Shown here one piece after another: positions 9,336-18,451 of a stretch of 64,000 bases of DNA. The stretch is from Paludibacteraceae bacterium (GTDB lineage: Bacteria > Bacteroidota > Bacteroidia > Bacteroidales > Paludibacteraceae): the NCBI GenBank assembly GCA_031292565.1, contig JARLGW010000001.1, forward strand, positions 124,001 to 188,000, read 5' to 3'. The translations under genes were made by a program, and so were the position numbers. A model generated the notes under the pieces. It was given only the letters and a program-made list of their open reading frames with translations, had not been told where the DNA came from and searched no databases. Position 1 is the stretch's first letter; every line of letters begins with the position of its first letter.

Positions 9336-9764
9336 ATGATTCAGCGGATTCAAAGTTTATATTTACTGGTTGTGTCGGTCTTGTTCGCGGTGCTTGCGTT
9401 TACCCCTTTGGCCGATTTCTCTGTTGCCGGTAAAGATGTGGTGATAACCGATGGTCGCTTATTAACCTGCTATTACCTGTTAATTTCTTTTGCTATAGTG
9501 ATAGCCGCTTTAGCCTTTGTTAGTGTCTTTTTTTACAAGAAAAGAATGCTGCAAGTGAAGCTTACCATTCTTAATCTTGTTTTGATATTAGCTACCTATC
9601 CGCTAATGGCTGTTTACTTGTTTATAGCACATTCATCTGATTTGGACTTTCATTTGAACCTTGTGGTTCTGTTTCCTTTAATAAGTGCTATTCTCAGTTA
9701 TTTAGCTATCCGAGCTATTAAGAAGGACGAAGAGTTAGTTCGCTCGGTAAATAGAATACGGTAA
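9336..9764 (+). CDS. DUF4293 family membrane protein
   Basis: A 142-residue protein with four predicted transmembrane segments. It starts MIQRIQSLYLLVVSVLFAVLAF, the family opening of DUF4293, found widely in Bacteroidota. An upstream in-frame ATG at 9258 would overlap the previous gene by 55 bp and add a non-conserved tail, so the ATG at 9336 is preferred. The function of the family is unknown. It lies 22 bp after the wbpB-like gene and directly before a two-way terminator, so it is the last gene of this transcription unit. Confidence 0.75.
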   Translation: MIQRIQSLYLLVVSVLFAVLAFTPLADFSVAGKDVVITDGRLLTCYYLLISFAIVIAALAFVSVFFYKKRMLQVKLTILNLVLILATYPLMAVYLFIAHSSDLDFHLNLVVLFPLISAILSYLAIRAIKKDEELVRSVNRIR

Positions 9765-9790
9765 TAGAAAAAACGAATAAACATAAAAAG

Positions 9791-9825
9791 AGCCGATAGA
9801 AATTAAGTTTCTATCGGCTCTTTTG
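9791..9825. terminator. Bidirectional intrinsic terminator
   Basis: A perfect 12-bp inverted repeat (AGCCGATAGAAA with TTTCTATCGGCT, loop TTAAG) is preceded by an A-run and followed by a T-run. It sits between convergent genes ending at 9764 (+) and 9845 (-), so it can stop transcription from both sides. Confidence 0.9.
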
Positions 9826-9844
9826 TTATCTGAATTTGTATCGT

Positions 9845-11830
9845 TTATTCTATTACTTCAGCTTCTTTATTTTGAGCGTAATGTATTAGCAACATGCCGT
9901 CGTTAATATAACCGCCGGTAGCACTTATTTTTTGGAAATGGAATTTCGATTGCAACGAATGTTCTTGTTTATAAGCTGGTATTTTAGAAAAATCTTTTTC
10001 TTGAGATGAAAGTGCTTTTATAAAATAAGTAGATAAATCGAAGCCCATCAAATCAAATCGAGGAGCCGTGGTGGATGAAAACCCAAATTCCTGTCGAAAC
10101 TTTTCTTTGTAAAAAGCATTGTCTTTGTTGTTTTTGCTTACATAGAATTGTGAGAAATAATAGGTGGATGAATATGTTTTTAGCACCTTTTCCCAAGAAG
10201 GAAATCCTACGATGGATATAGGTGTGTTTTCGCTATTCAATTGCGATATTTTTGGCAGCAATTCTTTTATTAGCATCGGTTTGTCGGTACCCAATATTAG
10301 TATTGTTTCTTTTCCGGGGGTAAATGCTTTTTGTATGTTCACGAAGTTTTCCTGCGTGAATAGCACATCGTGAAAGGCAATTTTCTGTTTTTTCAGGCTT
10401 GTAGCCATGTGTCTTGAAAATTCACTTCCTTCGTCGTTTATATCATTATTGAAGTGTATTATCACGATGTTTTTACCGGTAAAGTTTTTTACAAATAACT
10501 TCGATGCTTGAGCAAATTGTTTTTGCTGTGGGCAGTTATTTTGGAATATATAAGCATTGCTTCCTATGTTTTCTATTTTAGGCGAGAATGGTACTACCAC
10601 AGGGATATTGTTGGCTTGAGCAAACTCGGCTACTGCTTTTACCTGACTGGTGTAAGCCGGGCCTATTATTAAATCAGCTTTTTTGATATTGCTGTTTTTT
10701 TGTAGTACTTCTTTTGCTTTAGCATCGGTTTTTTCAATGTCGTAGGTGGATAATTCAACAGATACCCCTTCATCTTTCAATTTGTTTATACCGAGCAAGA
10801 ATCCTTCATAGAATTCTACAAATTTATTGATGGTGGCATCCTGTTTTTCCGAATCACTAATCATAAAAGGTAAAAGGAGTGCCACACGTACTACTTTATC
10901 ACTTGATTTTTCTGCTGATCTTACAGGTTTAGGAACTGCTACTGGTACCACGATTTTGGCTACTTCAGGTGTTGTTGCAGCCACAGGTGCAACTTTCTTT
11001 ATGGGTTCTACAGCCTTGGGTGTTGAAGCGGCTTTTGCTATAGGGGCACTTTCTTCACTTTTTGTGGCGGTAGGCTTTTTTGCAGGAGCCGTTTTAGTTC
11101 CTTTGCTTGGAATTTTAAGATGTAAGCCTGTTTGTAAGCCGTTTTTAAGCTCTTCCTTATTATATTTGTTTATATCATCTACGCTAACACCGTATTTACG
11201 ACTGATGCTGAAAAGGGTTTCTTTTGCCACCACCACGTGCTCTACAAAACTAGTTTGTGCAGGAGCACTTGTTTTTACAACAGAGGGTGCTGTATCCTCT
11301 TTTACTTTAGTTTTTGCTTTTTTAGCTGGTACTTTAATATCTTCCCCCACTTGTAAACCGCTGCTTAGTGATGGGTTTAATTTAAGTAGAGTTGCTTTAT
11401 CTACTTGATATTGTTTACAAATAGAGTATATGGTTTGTCCTTTTTCAACCTTGTGAGTTGTAAATTGCTCCGACTCTTTGTCTTTAACTGTTTCCTTGTT
11501 TTCCTTATTAATAGAAGCACTCGTGGTAGCAGTTGCAGGCGTTGTTTTGGCTGCTTTTATTGCATTTTTTCGAGCCGAAATTACCGGTATTTTTAGTGTC
11601 ATACCCGTGTTAACACCCGATGCGGCTTCCTGATTGTATTGAATAATTTCTTCCTGCGGGATGTTGAACGATTTACTTATTTTGTATAAACTTTCTCCGG
11701 TTTTTACTTCATACATGTAAAATTCTTTCCCATTCAGTACCGTCCGTTTTGTCGAATCGTTCTGAGCAAAAGATATTGTGGTTATAGTCAATAAAATAAG
11801 GAGGATAATGGATGATAGCTGTTTGTTCAT
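9845..11830 (-). CDS. LysM-repeat protein fused to periplasmic-binding domain
   Basis: A 661-residue exported protein from the ATG at 11830, whose signal peptide is MNKQLSSIILLILLTITTISFAQ. A longer reading from 11899 adds 23 residues that disrupt the signal peptide. Three LysM domains follow: YEVKTGESLYKISKSF, HKVEKGQTIYSICKQY and VVVAKETLFSISRKYG, each ending in a Leu-Lys-Ile-Pro type strand and binding peptidoglycan or GlcNAc chains. A linker rich in Ala, Pro and Lys leads to a C-terminal type I periplasmic-binding fold. This begins VRVALLLPFMI and contains ADLIIGPAYTSQVKAVAEFA, as in Leu/Ile/Val-binding and LpoA-like proteins. It probably works in the periplasm, anchored to the wall, as a sensor or as a regulator of wall synthesis. 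The ligand is unknown. Confidence 0.82.
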   Translation of the reverse strand: MNKQLSSIILLILLTITTISFAQNDSTKRTVLNGKEFYMYEVKTGESLYKISKSFNIPQEEIIQYNQEAASGVNTGMTLKIPVISARKNAIKAAKTTPATATTSASINKENKETVKDKESEQFTTHKVEKGQTIYSICKQYQVDKATLLKLNPSLSSGLQVGEDIKVPAKKAKTKVKEDTAPSVVKTSAPAQTSFVEHVVVAKETLFSISRKYGVSVDDINKYNKEELKNGLQTGLHLKIPSKGTKTAPAKKPTATKSEESAPIAKAASTPKAVEPIKKVAPVAATTPEVAKIVVPVAVPKPVRSAEKSSDKVVRVALLLPFMISDSEKQDATINKFVEFYEGFLLGINKLKDEGVSVELSTYDIEKTDAKAKEVLQKNSNIKKADLIIGPAYTSQVKAVAEFAQANNIPVVVPFSPKIENIGSNAYIFQNNCPQQKQFAQASKLFVKNFTGKNIVIIHFNNDINDEGSEFSRHMATSLKKQKIAFHDVLFTQENFVNIQKAFTPGKETILILGTDKPMLIKELLPKISQLNSENTPISIVGFPSWEKVLKTYSSTYYFSQFYVSKNNKDNAFYKEKFRQEFGFSSTTAPRFDLMGFDLSTYFIKALSSQEKDFSKIPAYKQEHSLQSKFHFQKISATGGYINDGMLLIHYAQNKEAEVIE

Positions 11831-12006
11831 ACTATTTTGATATTTTTTATAAAGCATAAAAACATTTGCAAAAATCACACAAAGGTAGAAGAAAATCATT
11901 ATTTTAACCTTTAAAAAAGGAGAAACTAATAGAAAAATAAAATTTTATTTAAAAAGCTACGTTAAATTCTTTTACTGTAAAATATTTGCACATGAAATTT
12001 ATGTTG

Positions 12007-12014
12007 TAATTTTG
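12007..12014 (+). promoter_or_regulatory. Bacteroidota -7 promoter element
   Basis: TAATTTTG fits the Bacteroidota housekeeping -7 consensus TAnnTTTG. It lies 22 bp before the start codon of the CHU_C protein gene. A clear -33 box was not identified. Confidence 0.5.
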
Positions 12015-12035
12015 AAGACTTTAAAAAGGTTTTGG

Positions 12036-13346
12036 ATGAAAAAGATATTCTTGCTAACAATAATAGCTACCATTCTCTCCACATTTTCAGGCTATGCTCA
12101 ATTTTCATCGAGCAATGCTGTAACGGCTTCAAAATTAGGAATTAAACTATCAGGAATGGATGAAGTGTTTTTCTATTATGGTGCAAGTTCGTATGATATT
12201 ACATATACAACTACAACAGCCTCCAATTTTACATGGTCGGAATATACCACAAATCCTAGCAGTGCAACCTTTATGCAAGCTGACAATAATACACAAACGA
12301 CCACTTTACCAATATCGCAAGTGGGAGCTGGTGGCAAAGGCTATGTGTTGGATATTAATGGGAATAAAAAGTATATTTGGTTAATAGAATTGAGGAATAC
12401 CGCCTCATTAAATATTTCCAGCATGACGGCAAGCGATGGCTCCAACCCGTGTACTTCTACTCAAATAGATGTTGTTTTAACAAATCCTGCATTATACTAT
12501 TACAACTCCCTGGGTGTGAACAAATCAATACCGCGTACATACACGTTAACCTACAATACGTTGGACTGGAGCGGGTCGGCTTATACTACCAAGCAGGAAA
12601 GCGTTTCCAAAACTTTCAGTAGTGGTACGAGCATTAGTCAGTCGTTCACGGTTGATGCCCCTCTAACCAACACTACATTTACTCTTTCGGGAGACCAAAT
12701 TTTGTCGGCTTTTAACCAAACAAAAACTCTCACTACGCAGAGTGAATATACGGCCATTGCCGTTGCCGAGCATATAGCAGGAACTGTAGCGGAAAGAACT
12801 TCTTTAAACGAGAAAGATAGAACCTCAGGTACCTTGGGCGGGTCGGCACCATTGGTGGTAGATTTTTTAAGTAATGCGAACACGCCTACGGCATTGTATT
12901 ATAGATGGTCTATTATTAATTTAAGTAATGCCAGCGATGTAGTATATTACACGGATAAAGATTTGCACTATACATTTAAAACGTCAGGCTCATATAAAGT
13001 GAAATTGGAGGTTAGCAATGCCACGTGTACTGTTGTGGATTCTATAACGCCCGTGAAGGTGGTGGAGTCGGCGTTAGACGTTCCTAATGTATTTACCCCA
13101 AATGGTGATGGTAAAAATGACGAATTCAGGGTGGCTTACAAATCGTTGATTAGCTTTCATGCCATCGTGTTCAACCGTTGGGGGCGAAAGTTATATGAGT
13201 GGAGTGACCCCGGTAGGGGATGGGATGGAAAAATAGGAGGTAAAGTAGCTGTACCCGGTGCCTATTATTATATTATAGATGCCGAAGGATCAGATGGCGT
13301 GAAATATAAAAAGAAAGGGGATATTAATCTCATCCGTTCCAAATAG
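12036..13346 (+). CDS. Secreted protein with CHU_C gliding-type C-terminus
   Basis: A 436-residue protein with signal peptide MKKIFLLTIIATILSTFSGYAQ from the ATG at 12036; the earlier TTG at 12012 would place charged residues before it. Residues 30-250 are Ser/Thr/Asn-rich beta-type sequence with no recognised domain. A PKD-like segment (YRWSIINLSNASDVVYYTDKD then HYTFKTSGSYKVKLEVSNATC) follows at about 285-340. The C-terminal 85 residues are the CHU_C module: VPNVFTPNGDGKNDEF, FNRWGRKLYEW, GRGWDGKIGG, PGAYYYII. This is the type B sorting signal of the type IX secretion system, so the protein should be exported through T9SS and released or attached at the surface. It implies that the organism has a T9SS. 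Confidence 0.85.
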   Translation: MKKIFLLTIIATILSTFSGYAQFSSSNAVTASKLGIKLSGMDEVFFYYGASSYDITYTTTTASNFTWSEYTTNPSSATFMQADNNTQTTTLPISQVGAGGKGYVLDINGNKKYIWLIELRNTASLNISSMTASDGSNPCTSTQIDVVLTNPALYYYNSLGVNKSIPRTYTLTYNTLDWSGSAYTTKQESVSKTFSSGTSISQSFTVDAPLTNTTFTLSGDQILSAFNQTKTLTTQSEYTAIAVAEHIAGTVAERTSLNEKDRTSGTLGGSAPLVVDFLSNANTPTALYYRWSIINLSNASDVVYYTDKDLHYTFKTSGSYKVKLEVSNATCTVVDSITPVKVVESALDVPNVFTPNGDGKNDEFRVAYKSLISFHAIVFNRWGRKLYEWSDPGRGWDGKIGGKVAVPGAYYYIIDAEGSDGVKYKKKGDINLIRSK

Positions 13347-13429
13347 AGAGAAACCTTTGTTTTTTAACTAAAAAAAAAGAAAAATACTAGGATTCGTATC
13401 CTAAAATTAATGAATATTGAAAATTTAAC

Positions 13430-13437
13430 TATCTTTG
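13430..13437 (+). promoter_or_regulatory. Bacteroidota -7 promoter element
   Basis: TATCTTTG matches TAnnTTTG. It lies 62 bp before the start codon of the Lys/Ala-rich protein gene, in the 153-bp spacer that follows the CHU_C gene. Confidence 0.55.
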
Positions 13438-13499
13438 TTTGCTATTTTTTTTAAAACCTTAATATCGAACTTATTTTATAAATAAAAAGAAATCTTGCT

Positions 13500-14981
13500 A
13501 TGAAGAGAAGACTTTTAATGATGGCCGCTTTATTTGTAACCGTTCTTACAATTAAAGCTTCCGACATTTACTACTACCAAAGCCAGTTTACCGAATGTGT
13601 TGATACATTTAAAATGGGACTTAAAGATAATGCAGGCTTTGAAAAAATACTAAAATCGTTTGACCAACTTCAAAGCGGTTTGTCTTCAGAGACTGCTATC
13701 GTAAAAAAAGAACCTTTATTGAGCGACATCAAATCAGTTTATTCTCTTATAGGTGAAATAAGCCCAAGTTCTAAAAGCTATGGCTTAACGCTAGATCAAA
13801 AGAAGAGGGCCTTAAAAATACTTGATATTTCCGAAACACTATATAACGACACTGTTTTCTGTTTGCCAATAACGGAAATTAAGTTGTGGGATAGTACCTA
13901 TACATGTTACATGGTTGATAACAAATCAGACAGCATGATGATGGTTTACAAAATTAAATATGTAGCTCAGAAGAAATATTCATCTTATACCGGATTTGTT
14001 GATGCCGGAGTTTCCAAAAAAAGTTCGAGAGGAATATTCAAATCTTTTGGAGGAATTAAAAATGTAAAATTCTCAAAAGAAAAATGTGAAGAGCAACTTC
14101 AGGTAGTCAAGTATATTCAACCTGAAGTGGTGCAACCTAAAGTGGAACAATATCCTGAACCCGATTATTTATCACCACAGCAAAAGCAAGCTCTTAAAAA
14201 GAAAGAAAAAGAACAACTGCAAAAAGATAAAGAAAAAGCTAAAAAGCAGGCTCTAAAAGATAAAGAAACGAAGAAGAAAGAGCAGCTTAAAGAAAGAAAA
14301 GAAGCTAGAACTAGTGAACTAAAAGCTAGAGACGAAAAAGTAAAAGAGCAAGCTGAAGAGAAAAAGGAAAAATCCAGTGGTAGTAGTAAAAAATCGACTA
14401 CAACGAGTAAGGCTAAAGATAAAGGGAAAAAAGATAAAGATGCGGACAAAAACAAAAAGTCCACAACAAAAGGAAAAACAGAGGCAACGCCTAAATCTTC
14501 TAAACCCGAAAAAGCAACAGACGTAAAGCCCAATGCGGAAAAAGCAAAACAAGCTGCCCCAACAGTGAAAGCTGAAACGGCAACCAAAGCCACAGTTGCA
14601 AAAGAAACAGCAAAGGTAAAAACGGAAGCTCCCAAAGCATCATCTACTACGGATAAAGCAAAACAGACAGCTCCGGTAAAAACTGATGCAACACAAAAAG
14701 CAACAGACGCTAAAGCCAATGTAGATAAAGCAAAACAAGCTGCCCCAACCGTAAAAGCTGCAACAGCTACCAAGGCGGCAGTTGCAAAAGAAACAACTAC
14801 AAAGGTAAAAACAGCAGTGGCTCCAAAAGCAACTACTACGGATAAAGCAAAACAGGTTACCCCGATGAAACCAGATACGGCGAAAAAGGTAGCATTAACA
14901 ACCGTAAAAACTACACCAACTAAAACAGTGGCAAAAGTGGATACAGTAAAGGCTAAAGCTTTACAAACGCCAACAAAATAA
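13500..14981 (+). CDS. Exported protein with lysine/alanine-rich repeat tail
   Basis: A 493-residue protein with an N-terminal export signal (MKRRLLMMAALFVTVLTIKASD). A folded-looking domain follows to about residue 215, containing several Cys and Tyr, which I do not recognise. From there to the end the sequence is low-complexity. A charged coiled-coil stretch of Lys/Glu/Gln (about 225-285) leads into a Lys/Ala/Thr/Pro tail built of imperfect repeats, resembling histone H1 or DNA-compaction tails. The signal peptide argues for a periplasmic or surface role, where the tail may bind polyanions such as LPS, teichoic-like polymers or extracellular DNA. This is inference. A terminator follows at once. 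Confidence 0.65.
   Translation: MKRRLLMMAALFVTVLTIKASDIYYYQSQFTECVDTFKMGLKDNAGFEKILKSFDQLQSGLSSETAIVKKEPLLSDIKSVYSLIGEISPSSKSYGLTLDQKKRALKILDISETLYNDTVFCLPITEIKLWDSTYTCYMVDNKSDSMMMVYKIKYVAQKKYSSYTGFVDAGVSKKSSRGIFKSFGGIKNVKFSKEKCEEQLQVVKYIQPEVVQPKVEQYPEPDYLSPQQKQALKKKEKEQLQKDKEKAKKQALKDKETKKKEQLKERKEARTSELKARDEKVKEQAEEKKEKSSGSSKKSTTTSKAKDKGKKDKDADKNKKSTTKGKTEATPKSSKPEKATDVKPNAEKAKQAAPTVKAETATKATVAKETAKVKTEAPKASSTTDKAKQTAPVKTDATQKATDAKANVDKAKQAAPTVKAATATKAAVAKETTTKVKTAVAPKATTTDKAKQVTPMKPDTAKKVALTTVKTTPTKTVAKVDTVKAKALQTPTK
14500..14880 (+). repeat. In-frame imperfect repeats in Lys/Ala-rich tail
   Basis: Two long units of about 60 codons repeat in frame. Both contain the segments KATDxKxNxxKAKQAAPTVKA, ATKAxVAKET and TTDKAKQ, spaced almost identically; a third partial unit follows. 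The copies differ by substitutions and small indels, as expected from old tandem duplication. Confidence 0.8.
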
Positions 14982-15000
14982 AGAACAAAAAACTAAAATA

Positions 15001-15036
15001 AAAAAGGGAGATTCATAAATTTGGATCTCCCTTTTT
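15001..15036. terminator. Intrinsic terminator between convergent genes
   Basis: A near-perfect inverted repeat (AAAAAGGGAGATTCA with TTGGATCTCCCTTTTT, one G-T pair) ends in a T-run. It lies between the Lys/Ala-rich protein gene (+) and engB (-) and can serve both. Confidence 0.85.
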
Positions 15037-15037
15037 G

Positions 15038-15631
15038 TTATTCTTTTCTGATAGAATCAATGTAAGATAAAATTTCTTCGCGCCCCACATGTTTCTCGGC
15101 TGAGGTTAAAAAGATAGGGGGGAGTTCTTCCCACGATTCTAAGAGTTTAGCCTTGAATAGATCCACATTCGCGGCTGTCTTGTTTTTCGTTTGTTTATCT
15201 ATTTTAGTAAAAACAATGGAAAATGGAATTCCATTCTCACCCAGCCAGGAGATAAATTCAATGTCTATTTTTTGAGGTTCCAACCGGCTGTCAATAAGTA
15301 AAAACAAGTTATGAAGCTGCTCTCTTTGTAAGATATAAGACTCTATCAAGACTTTGAGTCTTTCTCGTGATTGTTTACTGGCTCTAGCATAGCCATAACC
15401 GGGTAAATCCACTAAATACCAATCTTTATTTATTACGAAGTGGTTGATTAATATCGTTTTTCCCGGCTTGGATGAAGTCATGGCCAAACCCTTATTGTTG
15501 GTAAGCATATTAATTAGGGACGATTTTCCCACGTTCGATCTTCCAATAAAAGCAAATTCAGGAGCATGGGTGTCCGGGCATTGCGTTATACTAGGGCTAC
15601 TTATTAAAAATTCGGCAGTAATAATTTCCAT
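15038..15631 (-). CDS. engB: Ribosome biogenesis GTPase EngB/YsxC
   Basis: A 197-residue GTPase with the full G-motif set: G1 [15 protein letters not shown]2 region [13 protein letters not shown]3 [10 protein letters not shown]4 FTKIDKQ and G5 TSAEKHVG. The length and the DLPGYGYA motif are typical of EngB/YihA. This is a cytoplasmic, usually essential factor for assembly of the 50S ribosomal subunit. It is read on the minus strand, downstream of the symporter gene and 6 bp from it. The start at 15631 gives the standard N-terminus, with the TRAFAC core beginning at about residue 28. Confidence 0.95.
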   Translation of the reverse strand: MEIITAEFLISSPSITQCPDTHAPEFAFIGRSNVGKSSLINMLTNNKGLAMTSSKPGKTILINHFVINKDWYLVDLPGYGYARASKQSRERLKVLIESYILQREQLHNLFLLIDSRLEPQKIDIEFISWLGENGIPFSIVFTKIDKQTKNKTAANVDLFKAKLLESWEELPPIFLTSAEKHVGREEILSYIDSIRKE

Positions 15632-15637
15632 AATTTT

Positions 15638-17125
15638 TTATTTTTTTCGATGCAATAATAACTTGAAATTTCCAATAAACCAATTATCAACACTTATTAG
15701 CCATAATCCGATAAAAGTAATTGCGCCATTTAACATAAGCAATTCATAACCGAAAGAATATTGAAGATATCGTTGAAACGTGTAATCTAAGATGGCAATA
15801 AGAATAGGAGAGACTATGGCCACATAAGGTACTCTTTTGTCGTGAATAGGGCGTTTGGTAAACAAACCAAAGGCAAATAAACCTAACAAAGGGCCATAGG
15901 TATAGGATGCAATCTGATATATGGTGTCGATAATGCTATTGTTTCTCCCGAAAAACTGAATTAGTAAAATAACAATTACAAACAACACCGAGATGCCAAT
16001 ATGTACCAGCATACGGGTTTGCTTTGCCTGCTTCACCTTTTGATGATCCACGCCTAGAATATCAATGGAAAACGAGGTGGTTAAGGCTGTCAGAGCTGAA
16101 TCGGCACTGGCAAACGAAGCGGCAATGATGCCGATAAAAAAGAATACGGTGACCGATTTTCCCAGTAAGCCGTTGGCAAACATGGGTAGAATGTTATCCG
16201 AATTTTCGGGCAACGCTATGCCGTTTTGTTTTGCAATTAATATAAGCAGGGCTCCTAACGTAAGAAACAATAAATTAACAGGGATGAATGAAAAGCCGTA
16301 GGAGAACATGTTTTTCTGTGCTTCCTTGAGGTTTTTGCACGAAAGGTTCTTTTGCATCATATCTTGGTCTAATCCTGTCATTACAATTGTAATGAAGATG
16401 CCGCTAAAGAATTGCTTGAAAAAATTTTGTTTGGTGTGCCAGTCACTAAATACAAATGTATTACTCAAGGTATTTTTGTCTAACAGATGATACGTTGTTA
16501 TCAAGTCGGTTTTTAGCATTCCATGCACGTGTATGATAATTAGCACAAGAGCAGTGAGCAGGAATACGGTTTGGATGGTATCTGTCCATATAATGGTTTT
16601 TATGCCGCTACGGAATGTATATAGCCAGATGAGGAATACAATACCGCTTACCGTTGCGGTAAACGGTATATGCCAATTGCTAAATACAAATGTTTGCAGC
16701 AGTAGAGCTACTACGTACAGCCGGGCGGCGGCTCCAATGGTACGCGAAAGTAAAAAGAATGAAGCTCCCGTTTTATAGGAATAATTCCCAAAGCGTTTTT
16801 TTAAATATCCGTATATGGTAACCAGTTTTAGTTTATAGTAAATGGGTAGCAGTACGGTGGCAATAATAATGTAGCCTACAAAAAAACCAAGTACCGTTTG
16901 CATATAGGTAAACCCGATACTACGTACCATACCGGGCACGGATACAAAGGTAACGCCGGAAATGGAGGTGCCAATCATCCCGAAGGCAACGATATACCAG
17001 GGCGATTTTCTGTTGCCTAAGAAAAAAGTGGCGTTACTGTCGCTTTTCCGCCCCGTGAGGTAGGCTATAAAAAGGAGTAATGAAAAATAACCTATGATTA
17101 TAAATAAAATACTTTGTCCTGACAT
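15638..17125 (-). CDS. Sodium:solute symporter family transporter
   Basis: A 495-residue polytopic membrane protein with about 13 hydrophobic segments. It starts MSGQSILFIIIGYFSLLLFIAYLTGRK; the longer reading from 17146 is less likely. The segment FLGNRKSPWYIVAFGMIGTSISGVTFVSVPGMV is the SSS family signature around TM1, which forms the sodium site. The TM6-TM9 region includes MTGLDQDMMQKNLSCKN and ASADSALTALTTSFSIDI, also diagnostic. Members import sugars, amino acids, sialic acid or other organic solutes with sodium. The substrate cannot be read from sequence. It lies upstream of engB on the same strand. Confidence 0.88.
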   Translation of the reverse strand: MSGQSILFIIIGYFSLLLFIAYLTGRKSDSNATFFLGNRKSPWYIVAFGMIGTSISGVTFVSVPGMVRSIGFTYMQTVLGFFVGYIIIATVLLPIYYKLKLVTIYGYLKKRFGNYSYKTGASFFLLSRTIGAAARLYVVALLLQTFVFSNWHIPFTATVSGIVFLIWLYTFRSGIKTIIWTDTIQTVFLLTALVLIIIHVHGMLKTDLITTYHLLDKNTLSNTFVFSDWHTKQNFFKQFFSGIFITIVMTGLDQDMMQKNLSCKNLKEAQKNMFSYGFSFIPVNLLFLTLGALLILIAKQNGIALPENSDNILPMFANGLLGKSVTVFFFIGIIAASFASADSALTALTTSFSIDILGVDHQKVKQAKQTRMLVHIGISVLFVIVILLIQFFGRNNSIIDTIYQIASYTYGPLLGLFAFGLFTKRPIHDKRVPYVAIVSPILIAILDYTFQRYLQYSFGYELLMLNGAITFIGLWLISVDNWFIGNFKLLLHRKK

Positions 17126-17326
17126 TTTCTGTGAATTAAAACGCAAATGTACCTAAAATTCCTTCAATTCTTAGGTTCTATTGGTAAACTATCTTAAATG
17201 AAACTTAGCAATTAGGGGGTTAATTACAACTGTAAACACAACAAACTAAAATAATTGAAGGTTAATGTTCGTTTGTAGATTATTAGAGATGTCTTTTTGT
17301 TAATTTAATTATTTCGTATTTTATTG

Positions 17327-17334
17327 TAACTTTG
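17327..17334 (+). promoter_or_regulatory. Bacteroidota -7 promoter element for recR
   Basis: TAACTTTG matches TAnnTTTG. It lies 19 bp before the recR start codon, with a T-rich stretch about 25-30 bp further upstream. Confidence 0.6.
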
Positions 17335-17353
17335 CGTCAAACGACAAGGCTAC

Positions 17354-17992
17354 ATGATCCAACAACAATATCCTTCCTTATTGCTCGAAAATGCAGTAAA
17401 TGAATTTGCCAAATTACCCGGAATCGGGCGAAAAACGGCATTAAGGCTGGTATTGCATTTGCTGAAACAAAATGAGGAGGATGTGGAGCTATTTGGCAAC
17501 ACGGTTATTCGCCTTAAAAAAGAAATAAAATATTGCCAAACCTGTCATAATATATCCGATACCGATGTTTGCGATATATGCGCCAACCCCACGCGTGACG
17601 AAAGTTTGGTGTGCGTGGTAGAAAATATTAAGGATGTGATGTCTATCGAAAATACCCAGCAATTTAAAGGTTTGTACCATGTGCTGGGCGGAATTATTTC
17701 GCCTATGGATGGTATTGGCCCTGCCGATTTGGAGATAGAGAGCCTGGTGGATCGGGTAAAAGCGGGTAAGGTGAAAGAAATAATACTGGCTCTAAGCCCC
17801 ACGATGGAGGGCGATACTACCAACTTTTATATATTTAGAAAGATAGCTGCTTCGGATGTGAAAATAACAACCATAGCTAGAGGCGTGTCGATAGGCGACG
17901 AGTTGGAATATGCCGACGAAGTTACCTTGGGTCGCTCCATCCTAAACAGGGTAGCCTTTACCGATTCATTTCAATTAAAAAATAATCAATAA
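17354..17992 (+). CDS. recR: Recombination mediator RecR
   Basis: A 212-residue protein of typical RecR length. The N-terminal helix-hairpin-helix is [22 protein letters not shown]4 zinc finger follows around residues 56-72 (C-x2-C, then C-x2-C). The Toprim domain starts at SLVCVVEN, and the Walker-like C-terminal region contains [18 protein letters not shown]. RecR loads RecA on gapped DNA together with RecO and RecF. It is followed after 3 bp by a small membrane protein gene. Confidence 0.95.
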   Translation: MIQQQYPSLLLENAVNEFAKLPGIGRKTALRLVLHLLKQNEEDVELFGNTVIRLKKEIKYCQTCHNISDTDVCDICANPTRDESLVCVVENIKDVMSIENTQQFKGLYHVLGGIISPMDGIGPADLEIESLVDRVKAGKVKEIILALSPTMEGDTTNFYIFRKIAASDVKITTIARGVSIGDELEYADEVTLGRSILNRVAFTDSFQLKNNQ

Positions 17993-17995
17993 CCG

Positions 17996-18448
17996 ATGGA
18001 CGAATTAATATTAAAGGCAAACAAAAAGGTAAATTTTTATTTTTACATCGCTCTTATTGTGGCTCTTGTTTTAATTTCATTGGGCTATTGGCTAAACAAA
18101 AAATTTGTTTTGAGTATTCCAGCAAAAACGGGTGTGATATTGAGTACCATAACCATGCTTTATTTAGTATTATCCATTCCCTTTGCCCTGTGGTTTTGCA
18201 ATAAAAAGATTGCAACCTTATCTTTGATTGAAAACATGGATAATCGGTATGTGGAATATATAAAGTGGATTAAAATACGTATGGTAGCCGTAAGCTCTAA
18301 TTTTTTGATAAATATCGTGCTATATTATTTTATGCATACCACTTCTTTTGTATATGCAGCAGGTATTGGGGCTATTGCCCTGATTTTTTGCAAACCGAAT
18401 AAAGTAACCATAGAAAAAGAATTGAATCCGATAACCGAAACAGAATAA
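17996..18448 (+). CDS. Small membrane protein of unknown function
   Basis: A 150-residue protein with four hydrophobic segments (about 15-35, 43-65, 92-110 and 112-128) and charged termini. I do not recognise the family. The tight junctions on both sides (3 bp after recR, 3 bp before the HAD gene) place it in one operon with recR. It is probably an inner-membrane protein with no evident catalytic motif. Confidence 0.6.
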   Translation: MDELILKANKKVNFYFYIALIVALVLISLGYWLNKKFVLSIPAKTGVILSTITMLYLVLSIPFALWFCNKKIATLSLIENMDNRYVEYIKWIKIRMVAVSSNFLINIVLYYFMHTTSFVYAAGIGAIALIFCKPNKVTIEKELNPITETE

Positions 18449-18451
18449 TTT

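Noticed and set aside
10827-11408. 193-codon open frame on the plus strand
   Set aside because: It is antisense to the LysM protein linker and low-complexity; a shadow frame.
14165-14773. 202-codon open frame on the minus strand, rich in Ala, Val, Phe and Ser
   Set aside because: It is the reverse of the Lys/Ala repeat region, without a plausible start context or family.
14500-14880. Repeats considered as a possible CRISPR or minisatellite
   Set aside because: Units are in frame, of uneven length and similarity, and lack spacer structure.
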